Shown: positions 31,021 through 43,200 of the stretch, piece after piece
Numbering within the stretch: position 1 is the stretch's first letter
Layout of the letters: each line of letters opens with the position of its first letter
DNA from: Arion vulgaris
Taxonomy: Eukaryota > Mollusca > Gastropoda > Stylommatophora > Arionidae
Length of the DNA stretch: 64,000 bases
Direction of reading: 5' to 3'
Assembly: GCA_020796225.1 (NCBI GenBank)
Contig: CM036758.1
Span: 25,066,397-25,130,396 of the forward strand
Translations under genes and position numbers: made by a program
The notes under the pieces: model-generated
What the model was told of the DNA's origin: nothing
Seen by the model: the letters and a program-made list of their open reading frames with translations, nothing else
Databases searched by the model: none

Positions 31021-31945
31021 AGTACTAATGTATCCTCTCAAGGAACTAGTCCATATTCTCTAGAAACTAATGTATCCCCTCAAGGAACTAATATATCTTC
31101 TCTAGAAACTAATGTATCCTCTCAAGGAACTAATATATCTTCTCTAGAAACTAATGTATCCTCTCAAGGAACTAGTCCATATTCTCTAGAAACTAATGTA
31201 TCCTCTCAAGGAACTAGTCTATATTCTCTAGAAACTAATGTATCCTCTCAAGGAACTAGTGCATCTTCTTTAGAAACTAATGTGTCATCTCAAGGAACTA
31301 GTCCATATTCTCTAGAAACTAATGTATCCTCTCAAGGAACTAGTCCATATTCTCTATAAACTAATGTGTCATCTCAAGGAACTAGTCCATATTCTCTAGA
31401 AACTAATGTGTCATCTCAAGGAACTAGTGCATCTTCTCTAGAAACTAATGTATCCTCTCAAGGAACTAGTCTATCTTCTCTAGAAACTAATGTGTCATCT
31501 CAAGGAACTAGTCCATATTCTCTAGAAACTAATGTATCCTCTCAAGGAACTAGTCCATATTCTCTAGAAACTAATGTATCCCCTCAAGGAACTAGTGCAT
31601 CTTCTCTAGAAACTAATGTGTCATCTCAAAGAACTAATATATCTTCTCTAGAAACTAATGTATCCCCTCAAGGAACAAGTGCATTTGCTCTAGAAACTAA
31701 AGTATCCTCTCAAGGAACTAGTATATATTCTCTAGAAACTAATGTATCCTCTCAATGAACTAGTACATGTTCTCTAGAAACTAATGTATCTTCTCAAGGA
31801 ACTAATATATCTTCTCTAGAAACTAAAGTATCCTCTCAAGGAACTAGTATATATTCTCTAGAAACTAATTTATCCTCTCAATGAACTAGTACATCTTCTC
31901 TAAAAACTAATGTATCTTCTCAAGGAACTGATCTATCTTCCTTAA
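31021..31945 (+). repeat. 42-bp minisatellite with partly open frame
   Basis: About 22 units of TCCTCTCAAGGAACTAGTCC, ATATTCTCTAGAAACTAATG and TA. The unit is 14 codons (SSQGTSPYSLETNV), so one frame runs open for long stretches. It is broken by TAA at about 31358 and TGA at 31756-31758, each a single-base variant of the unit. No signal peptide or exon context is evident, so a mucin-like protein is not supported. Confidence 0.92.
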
Positions 31946-32074
31946 AACTAGCACATCTTGACTCTGAAATTTATCAAATAGTGTCTACACATAGGGAACA
32001 GAGATCGTATGGTAGGGTCACAAATGAGGAGATTATGGAATGAACGAGACAAGTCCGCCCAGTGTGTAAAAGGG

Positions 32075-32219
32075 TTAACCCTTTCGCCCTTCTGATCCGA
32101 TATACTGGCTCGCTGTATTATTTTTAAATCACGCAAAGCCAGTACGCTGACTCGTTTAGAATACATTGCAATATAAATGAAGATTGCAGAGAAACAATTG
32201 TGCGGAGCGAAAGAGTTAA
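32075..32219. mobile_element. TTAA-flanked MITE, copy 2
   Basis: TTAA at both ends encloses the inverted termini CCCTTTCGC and GCGAAAGAG. It is 145 bp and non-coding. The sequence just inside (CGATATACTGGCTCGC) resembles the copy at 41920-41989. Confidence 0.7.
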
Positions 32220-33510
32220 CAATAAAAGGCGATTTTTTGGGTGTGGAATTTGACGGCAGCTTAGCATGCTATTGTCAAGGCACGCAAAGATCTTGTGGCA
32301 ATGAGTCTCAATAGTTGCTGCTAATATGGAACAACGGCTGCTTGTCATCCAGTACCAGGCGCTGGTCCTTTCAATCATCGAATATGCGGTGGTCATCCTT
32401 ATGGTCGTCAAATTTAACGGCTGTAGATAATACAAAATGAATCGTTCTGGATTGCACTAGGGATATAGTCTACGTGGCGATGAGGTTTATCGTAGCATAC
32501 CAGATCATGAAGCATAGAAACAAGATAGCTAGAGCGCTTGCGTATCTCAAAATAAATGATAAAAAAAAGATCAGCCACTGTACGAGGTGTTCCGTATCAG
32601 AAAAGGGAGTTGGTTATGGCAGAGTAAATCGCGGGTTGGCCGTGCTGCAGACACTATTCATTTGTTATATGGACTCACGAATATTGACCTTGGGGACGAA
32701 TGGATACCGATTCCATCAAATTCGACCCTCATCAAATTCAACAAAAGGGTGCAAGTAGAGGAATCCCGTAGCGGTGGATGCAGATGTCAATGTTATCATT
32801 AATAAAACTGTAGTAGGGCATATAATGAGAATAGAAGGTTTAGAAGATTTGGTAACTACAGGTAAAACTCAGGAAAGGAGAAATTGTGGATGACAGAGGG
32901 AGAAGATGTTGGATGGTCTAACATCGTGGCTCGACAACAGATCGACGTCAGAACTAATTAACTGCACTAAGCAGAGGGGTTGTGGAGAGACATGATCGCC
33001 TACGCCGGCAGGCATGGCACTTGATTGATTGTAGTAAGGCTGACGTTATGATCTATACGGATGAGTCAATAGTTCGCCACCAACAGTCCGCTTGAACCTT
33101 CTCTGCAAGCTCATACGGCAGAAATGTTAAGGAAGCCAGTGGTGCATTTAGTATGACAACAAATAGCATGAAAATGGATGTACTGGCGGTAACTAAGGCA
33201 CCACTTTGACCACAAAACGACACACTGATTCATTGAGTACGATCTGGAAGGTTGAGGCTTGTTCCGTACGCAGACAATGGACATTACAAAGAGCAACAAT
33301 TAATAGGCTGACTGACGCCATATCGGCGGTCAATCAGTGGATAGAGCTGACGTTCTAAACGTCCTCATTGAGTATGGCCACAAAGAGGACTTTCATCTTA
33401 ATCAATCCACGTCAACAGCTAGGTTACAAGAGTTTGCAGTGACCAGACAAGATCAGCACAACAGGCATATTGAGTAGGCTCATCACGGAGAAGGTATTGG
33501 GGAAATGAAG
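32220..33510 (+). mobile_element. Degenerate LINE (RT thumb to RNase H)
   Basis: The + strand shows YQALVLSIIEYAVVIL, comparable with GLVLSVLEYALAIL of the LINE at 57890-60335. RNase-H-like MIYTDESIVRHQQS follows around 33045-33095. Many stops and shifts are present. It is the same family as 57890-60335 and 62940-64000. Confidence 0.75.
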
Positions 33511-33639
33511 CTGTGTTTTCTAAGATATATTCCACGTTCTCTAAGAATTAATCTCTTATACAGAAACTGTTCTTTTTTCCCGTAGAAATTAGTTCATTTT
33601 CTCTACGAATTAATCCATACTGTTCATGAACTTTTATTC

Positions 33640-34165
33640 TTCACACGTTGATCTGATCATATTTTGAACAGTTTGTAAAGTTTTACTTTAATCTGATCAT
33701 ATTTTTGAACATTTTGTGAAGTATTACTTTAATCTGATCATATTGTGAACAGTTTGTGAAGTGCTAATTTAATCTGATCATATTGTGAACAGTTTGTGAA
33801 ATGCTACTTTAATCTGATCATATTTTGAACAGTTTGTAAAGTTTTACTTTAATCTGATCATATTTTGAATAGTTTGTAAAGTTTTACTTTAATCTGATCA
33901 TATTTTGAATAGTTTGTAAAGTTTTACTTTAATCTGATCATATTGTGAACAGTTTGTTAAGTGCTAATTTAATCTGATCATATTGTGAACAGTTTGTGAA
34001 ATGCTACTTTAATCTGATCATATTTTGAATAGTTTGTAAAGTTTTACTTTAATCTGATCATATTTTGAACAGTTTGTAAAGTTTTACTTTAATCTGATCA
34101 TATTTTGAATAGTTTGTAAAGTTTTACTTTAATCTGATCATATTTTGAACAGTTTGTGAAGTGTC
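33640..34165. repeat. 40-bp minisatellite abutting the M13 peptidase start exon
   Basis: Thirteen units of AATCTGATCATATTTTGAAC and AGTTTGTAAAGTTTTACTTT. Variants with TATTGTGAACAG and GTGCTAATTT occur in a pair (units 3-4 and again 8-9). The last unit fades out at about 34165, forty bases before the ATG. The array therefore occupies the expected promoter or 5' UTR. Confidence 0.95.
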
Positions 34166-34204
34166 AAGTTTCACTAGTGAGCCTTTCTCTTGCTGCTGAG
34201 CGTG

Positions 34205-34272
34205 ATGGCTGATCAAGCCAGAACAACTCGAAAGTTTGAGTTTTCACAAGGTGGAGAAGTCAAGAACTCTAG
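34205..34272 (+). CDS. M13 peptidase exon 1 (cytoplasmic tail)
   Basis: It begins at ATG 34205 and encodes 22 codons, MADQARTTRKFEFSQGGEVK plus NS. It ends in phase 2 with the strong donor GTAAGT. Identification rests on phase and position, because cytoplasmic tails of this family are not conserved. Confidence 0.7.
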
Positions 34273-37200
34273 GTAAGTTTTCATTGTAATGGTCATTTGT
34301 TGTCTGACATAGCTGATCTATCTGTTTTCGTTTTTCATATTAAACAAACTGTACTTAGGGCGGCTCCAACGTTACGGAGTCCCTTTCAGCTTACTTAAAG
34401 TGTCAGAGCACAATCACATATGATAGTACGGATATAGTGCAGCACGCAATTTGTTATTTAAATACAGATGTGAACGTAGTATAGTGAAAGTAAACTTGGC
34501 CAAACACGTGAAAATAAAGTGCTGTAGTTTTACAAAATACAACAATTATAACGATACACAGCAACGTTTCTACCAAAAGGCCTTTATCAAGCAAAGAATA
34601 GAAAAGAAGTGAAGAATTTAATTCTTACACGGCACAGAACATATAGTTAGTTAGTCTTTCCTCTTGGGCCTGTGGGTGGGCATAGGGCAGAGGTCATAGC
34701 TCTCCATGTCTCCGGTTCGTTGCTATCTGTTTTAGGTCTTTAATGTTTACTAGGCCATCGTTGAGCCTTTCTGGTGATGGTTCTATGCAGAGCTCTCTTG
34801 GTCTTCCTCGTTTTCTTTTTCCCTCTGGTGTCCATATGAGGGATTGGTAAGGAGTCTTCTCTCATCCATTCTAAGTGTGTGGCCGATGTAGTTCCAGCGG
34901 CGCTTTCTTATAAAGTTTGATACATTTTCTTGCTTGATCTCTTGTCTTATTTGTGTATTAGGTCTGAAATCTGACCATTTGAGGTTCAGTATTCTTCTAG
35001 AATCAGACAATAAAGTCCTAACGACCCTAAATAAACTTACACACAGACGGTCCAATTTTTTTAACTGCTTGATTAGATTTAGGCTCCGTTCCGTGGCTCT
35101 AAACCAGGGGTGGCCAACACGAGGGCCGCATGTGGCTCGCCGGGCGTCATGTTGCGGCCTGTGGGGTAGGTCAAATGAACATACATGTTAACTTCATTGT
35201 ACATATCACTAAAAGAACATTACATCACGAGTCGTTCGTATCATATACTTTTAAATTATAGCTAAGAGAAATGTGAAATATCTCGCATTTCTGGTCAATA
35301 TAACTAGCCACCTAAATGAGGTTAATTAATACTCGTCTACAAGAGAAAGATGAATCAATTAATAAGATGTATGGTCATATTTCTGCATTTCAAATGAAAC
35401 TTGGTCTTTGGGAACAACAGTTGAGGACAAAAAACTGTACTCACTTCCCTATATTGTCATTGCAACCAGACGTCACACAGGAGGACCAGACGTCACACAG
35501 GAGGACCAGACGTCACACAGGAGGACCAGAAGTCACACAGGAGGACCAGACGTCACACAGGAGGTGGCGGATAAATAAGATTCTTTGATATCTGATTTAA
35601 AACTCGAATTTGAAAACCGATTTCAGGATTTAAAAAAATATCAGGTGCTTTTTTGTGCATATGAAACGCCATTCGCGGTAGACTGAATTTATTACCAGGA
35701 AGATTACAAATGGAACATTGTGAAATGTGTTGTGATACACAGTTCTTCTTCTCCACCATTTACTTTTATAGAAGTGGGGAGGGGTGGGGGCGAAACGTAG
35801 TGATCTTTGTATGTGCTTGTTTTAAGGCACTTTGCAAGCTGATATTCATTTTGTGGATGTCCTTGATGCCTTTCGCTCCATGTTTAACGATACATAGTTA
35901 GTTAAAGGAGAAAGTCCATCAAGTTATTTTGGAAGAGTTATATAACAAGTATTTGACAAGGAAAAATATCCTGTGGTTTACAAACATGCTCTGTCGATGG
36001 TTTCGCTATTTGGAAACACGTATGCGTGTGAACCGCTTTTTAGTCGAATGAAGCACATCAAATCACAATTGAGAACACGAATTACTGATGTTCATTTGGA
36101 AAAGTGTTTGCGTGGTGTAGCGACAACATCAGTCGAGATCAATATTGATGCACTTAGTTCTACAAAACAAAGTCAGATGTCTCACTTTTAAATATTTTAA
36201 AATTAGCAAATAAATATGTTTGATTCTCATATGTTTTATTTTCTTAAAAAAAATATACATATTTTTGTTTTTTTTTACGTTAAACCTGGCAAGCGTTTGA
36301 CCACGATCTCACTTACTGGGAATCAACGATATGGTCGAAGTTGTAGCCCGTTTGCTTGTTTACTTTAAATTCATTTTTTTAAAATTAGGTGCGTGGCCCG
36401 GCAGAAAATATTATTTCTGAAATTTGGCCCGCCTGCTGAAAAGGTTGGCCATCCCTGCTCTAAACCATGGTCATCAACATTAAACACCAGCGTCTCCAGT
36501 CAACGGACAACTTTGTTTATCTTGGCAGCCTCCCATCCAGATCGGCAAACATAGATTCTGAGGTCCACAATAGGATATCCAAAGCCAGTGCTGTGTTCGG
36601 AAGGTTACGTGTCACTGTGTGGGAACGGAGGGGATAAGCATAGTCACAAAGCTGAAAGTTTACCAGGCCATAGTGCTAATAACGCTGTTACGCAAGCAGA
36701 CATGGACAGTGTATAGCAGACACGCAAGAAAATTAAACCATTTCCACACAAGCTGTCTACGCAGAATACAAAATAAACTGAGGACAAAATTCCAGACAGC
36801 GAAGTCCTCACAAGAGCAAAGATCCAAGCGTCAACACCCTGTTGCAGAAGGCCCAACTGAGATGGGTCGGTCACGTTGCTCGAATGCCTGATAAACGCAT
36901 CCCAAAACAGTTGATGTATGGCGAGCTTGAAGGGGCAGACGTTTAGCAGGTGGACAGAAAACGCTTAAAGACACTCTTAAAGTGTCTCTAAAAGCTTGAT
37001 ATAGACAATACGTGCTGGGAATACCTTGCGCAAGATCGCCAAATGTGGCGCTGTACCAACAAAAGAGGAACCCGGAATACTGAGAATCATCGGTATTGTT
37101 GAGTCACAGAGAAAACGAGCAGCGCGAAAAGACAGAGCACACAACACGCACATGTCTAACCTTGATCATGTATGCCCCACCTGTGGTCTAGGATTCTGTT

Positions 37201-40200
37201 CTAGGATTGGACTCTACAGTCACCTCCGCACACACCAGAGGGTGCAACAGTACACGTCTGAGATTGTTGTCATCACGCTTAGCGATGGACGGCTATTATA
37301 TAAACCATGGTTGAGAAACCCACTGTCCGTGTGCCATAATGGACCTGCCAAACCAATTTAATCAGTCGCTAAGATTTATTTCAAAATACTATCAACTCAG
37401 GCCACTTTTTTGCGTTTGCCCACTATGAATTCAGAGTAGCAATGGCGCTAATACAGCGTCTCTGACTGATTGTTTCGTAAAGGCTTACTTATCATCAGCT
37501 TCCCTTGCATTCAGGGAAGTCCTACACCGACTTCAAAAGTACTTGTAATTTACATCCCCAAGTAAAGGATCAGGGTTTCCTGTCCTGCAGTCCAACCACA
37601 TACCGTGCGTGCACACTATTCATGGTTAGACCTAGTTGGCCTTGGAACCCTGTGTCTGTTGTTATTACTGCACTCTGTATTGATATAAGGACATGATGCT
37701 ACCTAATAGTTGTCCATCTACGCAGAGCCGGATTAGACCACGCATGGGCCCAGCAAATTTTAGTGAGGGCCTAAGTTTTGTATGATAATAAATAATAAAA
37801 CATAAATTTTACAAACAAACTTGTCTCGATTTAATGTGAGAAATTTAGAGATAATACTAGACAAATCAATTTCTCTAAGTAAATTACATTCAATGTTTAT
37901 TAAGGTGAGGTTATTTAGACGATCTTGTCCCATCATGTTTCTTAACTCACTTTTTATACGCTTTAATGTTGAAAAGAACGTTCTCCGCTGCAGTTAGTAA
38001 TCATTAAAGACAAGTAAATTCGTAAGACTATTTCTACATTTGGGAAACACGACTCTAATGAATTTTCCACTATAAGTTTATAAAATTGCAGTTCAAGGGC
38101 CTCATTCTTTCGTTGCTAATAGCAGCAGCTACATTAGTTTTAAGAAGTTCAGCGAACTTCTAGGCTTTCTTCCAAATCCTCTTGGTAAGAGCTGACAATA
38201 TTTGGAGTTCTTTTCAAGATCTCTTCTGCTGTAAGAGATTTTAACTGCCGAAATTTCCAAATACATCAGTCACTCTATCGTACGTTTTCCATGCGTTTAG
38301 CTAAGGCAGAGAGTACATTATCAATTAATGACAAAAAACACATGACTTTCAAATTTTTGTTTGGGTGTTTGATTTTCTACAACTTCATCGAGCGTAGTAG
38401 AGCCACTAAAATCGTCGTACTTAGTATTTCGCCTGCATCGTCTTGAAGTTTGTTGCTGATATTCTTGACAGTCAGTCAGGATTTTGGCTTTGGCCTCAAT
38501 ATCTGAAAATGTAGGCCGCATTGCTTGAACGTACCCGTGTAATGATTCATAAAGAATATCCCGTGTTAAGGTCTTGATCAGGTGACTGTAATGAAGCGCT
38601 AGACGCTTGACAGCGTTCTAGAATTCCGTTCCATAAAATGCTAACTATTCCTGTTCCAACTTACTCATCTCCAAAACTAGCCCATACGCGATTACGACAC
38701 TCTACCTTTTGATCCATGTTATTTGAGATGTCATCAAAACTTGTTTGATAATGGTAAAACCACATAAAAGTGCTTTGTCGCATCAGCTCGGGAAGACCAC
38801 CTGGTGTCCGACAGTCTCTTCAAAGTCGGGAGTTTTGAACCCGTATCTTCCAGTGCTTTTGTAAGAATGCCCCATCGATAGGTAGAAGCGGAAAAGAATG
38901 TATAGAGACTCAACAAAATCGAAAAAAATGGATGCTTCTATACAACCTTCTGCAGCACACTTCGCAACCAAATTCAGTGAATGTGAAAAGCAGGGAATGT
39001 ATTCTGCGTACTTATTTATCTCCTTAAAGCGTGCTTGTAAGCTGTTGTATTTCCCACTCATGTTGCTGGCATTGTCATAGCTTTGACCGCGACAGTCTTT
39101 GATATCAATGCCATTTTCCTTTAAAAATCAACAAACTTTGGGCGAGTTGTTCAACAGTATGACCTTCCATATCCAAGAACTTCACAAACCTTTCCACTGG
39201 TCCAGATGGTAACACATAGCGCACTATTAGAGTGAGTTGGTCCACATGCGAAATGTCTGGAGTAGAGTCCAGTGACAGGAATAGTACTTGCATTTCTTAA
39301 TTTCAAAAAAATATAATCCAGTAAGCTTGATGCAATTAGATGGATAAATTCCTCACACGTTGTTTTTGATAAGTATGATGTATGTCCCTTTCCTTTATTT
39401 GCAAAAGTATTTATATGCTGAGCCAGAAAAATGTCAAATTTGCTATTAATTCCAACAAACCTAAATAATTTCCATTATTAGTGAACCAATATTTCATCCC
39501 TACCCCGAAATGCAAGACCTCGTTCTGCTAAAAATTGGGTTACTGAAGTAATTCGCTCCAAAAGTGTCCGCCAATATGTTTGTTCGGTCTCAATTTGGCT
39601 TACAAGTTGAGAATCGACACGAGCATCTTTCTTTTGCAAACTAACAGAGAAATTATCGCTTGTCTATTGGAGGTGCTTTCTTCATGTCTTTTCAACAAAT
39701 TATTTGGGTTTTTTCCCAAACGTCAAACCTTCTTTCAAACCGTGACGAACAGTCTGAATCAGTAACTTGGGAAACAAAACAGAAAAGTTGTCCTTTTGTT
39801 TCTGAATAACACAACCAATCTTTCACATGAGTTTTGTTTGTTGGTTTATGTGTATATGTGAAAACGATTTTCGACAAATTCGTGGATTGTTTTCTTTATC
39901 GTATGTTTTTTTTTTGGAAGACAATAAATCACTGTTCATATGTTGCACTTCGCTGCTTCCTTTCGCAATCCAATAATCTCGATTGAAGTTGATTGGCCAT
40001 TCACCAATATCGTTGGAGTACATTTTATTTTCGTTGTGCTTTGGCTTGTAGAAGATGTTGCTACATTGAAGCATGTGCTGTGCTTTCTGCCCTTTTTTGG
40101 CTTGAAAATGATATGGCTAAATTGGAAGGACTTTTCTGTACATCTGACTTCAGTTTGTCTTGTGGAAAATGTGGCTAAATCGTGAAGAGTTGTTGATCTT

Positions 40201-43200
40201 AATATTGGTAATGATGATTGTTCTATATCACTATCTTCATCTACTATACTGTGAGACGCGACTTCTATATTTTCTGCTTCGATTTCTTTGGATTCAGCAC
40301 CATTACACACGACATTAAAAATTCAGACAGCTTGCGTGTTTTTGATACAAGAACTTGGTTATATTTTTCCTTTTCATCTTGTGCTTTACGCTTGCACTTC
40401 CAGAAGCGTAATTTGGCTCTGCTGCTCATGATGTCTATCTCAATCTGGGAAGAGAAAATGAATTTACAAATAAAATGTAATTCTTCTACTTTCTACTAAT
40501 ATAACATATAAATATGAAAGTTTGGACAGCGTTTTATGATATAACAATTTACTCATGATGATATATTATATACAGGGTGCTTCGTAATTTAACCACTTAA
40601 CATGACTATAACTCTGATTTAAAACATTTGAATTCATTGAAAATGAAAATGATAGAAACTATTTTTTAAAATTAATTTCTCACTGAAACATAAAATTAGC
40701 TATGTAAAATAAAAATAATAAATAACAAGATGGGAGGATTTAAATACATTCAAAGTTAGCAGAACAAATACAAAAAATTACTCTCTGTGTCCGTTTGTGT
40801 GCTTCTCTGTAAAATTATGCAGCTCTGTGTTGCGGCCTCTTGTTGCGGCTCCTTCAAGTGTGTCCAAGTTTTCTGTTTAATCATTTGGCCCTCCCCCGCA
40901 TTATTTTCTGGGACATCTAGTCGAGTGCAAAACAGTTTCTCACAAAAAACGTGAATGACATGAAATTTATTTAAGAGTGCCCAGATCTGCTCATGTCTTA
41001 GAACAATATTTCATACGCCCACTTGCATTTATTTTAAACTAAGTTTCGCGCGCAAAAACTACTGAACGAACAGAGACTTGAACTTGGTTATGAGTCAAAT
41101 TTAATTGTTCTTTTGTTCAAGCTTTCAAGTTTTCGTTTATTAGAAGCTGTGCACACAAGAGACACTCCTATACAAAAAAGTAAAAAAAAACTGTTACGTT
41201 GTTAATGAGCTCAGTGTGACCGCCCAATTAAGTCCGAAATTGAGTAAACATGACCTTGGCCCCAACCTCAATAAAAATGAAAGGAAATTATTACCACCTC
41301 CCAAACTTGGTTCCTTGTTTATGACTAGTGACAACTTAGCTCCAGAGGCGCCCCCAAAGCGCGGGCCCGTAGCATTTGCTACTTCTGCTACTATGCTAAT
41401 CCGGCTCTGCATCTACGCCATATTCTTCAAGGATCTTCCATAATTTTACCCTGTTCATTCTATCCAATGCCTTCTCTTCGTCTAGAAATATAAGATTCAT
41501 ACTTTGTCATTCGATTGTTTGTTTGCAAATATGTCTTAGTGTAAATATTGGGCCGTGCAGCCCTTACCCTTCCTGAACTCAAATGAATTGGGTTTCTTAT
41601 TCTTGCCGCATGGAATTAAGTATTACTCATGCCAAATACTCGCTATACACGCCTGGGTCTCCTGGCACGGATGGATGGCGATCCCGATTGCAAGGATATT
41701 TAGGCTGAGCGCCTAGCCCTTTCCCTCGTAATTTTATTTTAACCACCAGATGCATTTATTCTGCAATGTATAATGGCTTAACCTGTATACTGGCTTTGCA
41801 TCTCTTGTGCAATATCTTGTGCAATACCCCGGCAGGTGGCGTGCCATTTCTGCAGAGAGGACCGAGCCATATAAGGTAAAACCTGGTGCAATGAAGTCAA
41901 TCCTTCGGCTTTAAAACCCTTAAAAACCTTTGCATCTTTTAAAAATGTCCATACGCGAGTATATTGGCTCAGAGAAGCAAATGGGTTAACTTATGACAAA
42001 GAGCTGAGGGGGGATATTTTCTTACTACTAAGACGTACACTATGTTCAAATTAGCAAAGCGTGTATGGGAAAATAGGGCACTCACAAGAAACACCAAGAC
42101 ACAAGTACATAAGGCCTGTGTTCTCAGCACTCTGTTGTATGGTAGTGTGACATGGACCACATATGCTAGACAAGAACATCGTCCAACACCTTTCCACATG
42201 CGCTATCTCGGAGCAATATACATATCCGATAGCAGGACCACATCTCTAATATAGAAATCCTGGATAGTGCTGGCATTCCAAACATGTACACGTTGTTGAG
42301 TCAGCGGCGTCTGAGATGGCTGGGACACGTGTACCGTATGAGCGATGATAGAATAACTAAGAACATTCCATATGGTCAACTCGCAATTGGTACTAGACAG
42401 CATAGGCGCCCATTATTGCGCTTCATTGACCCCTGCAGGCATGATCTAACTTCATGGAGAAGACAAAGAACATTGGGAGCGGCTACCAAAGACAGGTAAG
42501 CAAGGCGAGAGGCAGGAGGGTGGCTAAAAGGAAAGAAGAAAAACACCATCAAATTATAGTTCCAGTCTCCAGTTTCATCCGCAGCAAAGATTGCCACTCC
42601 AGAATAGCGAAACACGTACAAACAAAGTTACTATAGTTTTACAAAATACAGAAACAGTGACGATAAACAGCAACGTTTCGACCAAAAGGCCTTTATCAAG
42701 CAAACGATACAAGAGTGACGAATTTCAAAGAACACTACACCTGGACGATTACAGAAACATTCAAACGTATCTAATGAAAATCTGGGAATAAAAACGAATA
42801 ACGAAATGAGTGCAACACAATACTAGAAGTGGAAAAGAAGAGAAACAATATACAATCAAGTGAATATATAACTTATATATATGAAGCAAATACACATATA
42901 GATTACAAGGTATGAGATGAGAAAGTACTAAGAAGCATAGGAATGTAATGCGTTGAGTCCAAGAGGTCGCAAGGTACCATATAACGAAATAAAACGGTTC
43001 TCCAGAGCAAATCGACTACGATCATCAGAGGAACATGATCGGATGGCTGGGACCTGGACATCGCAAGCTTCTGAATGGCCAGTATCATTGAAATGAGTAG
43101 CTACAGGGGTCACATAGCATTGGCGTATATCGCGCAAGTGTTTGGCGAATCAGTCACTGAACCTCTTGTCGGTCTCACCAATATAGGTCTTGTTGCAACC

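Noticed and set aside
31366..31758. A Ser/Thr-rich mucin-like exon (SSQGTS repeats)
   Set aside because: The frame is bounded by single-base stop variants of the repeat itself, the array continues beyond in both directions, and no signal peptide or convincing splice context is present.
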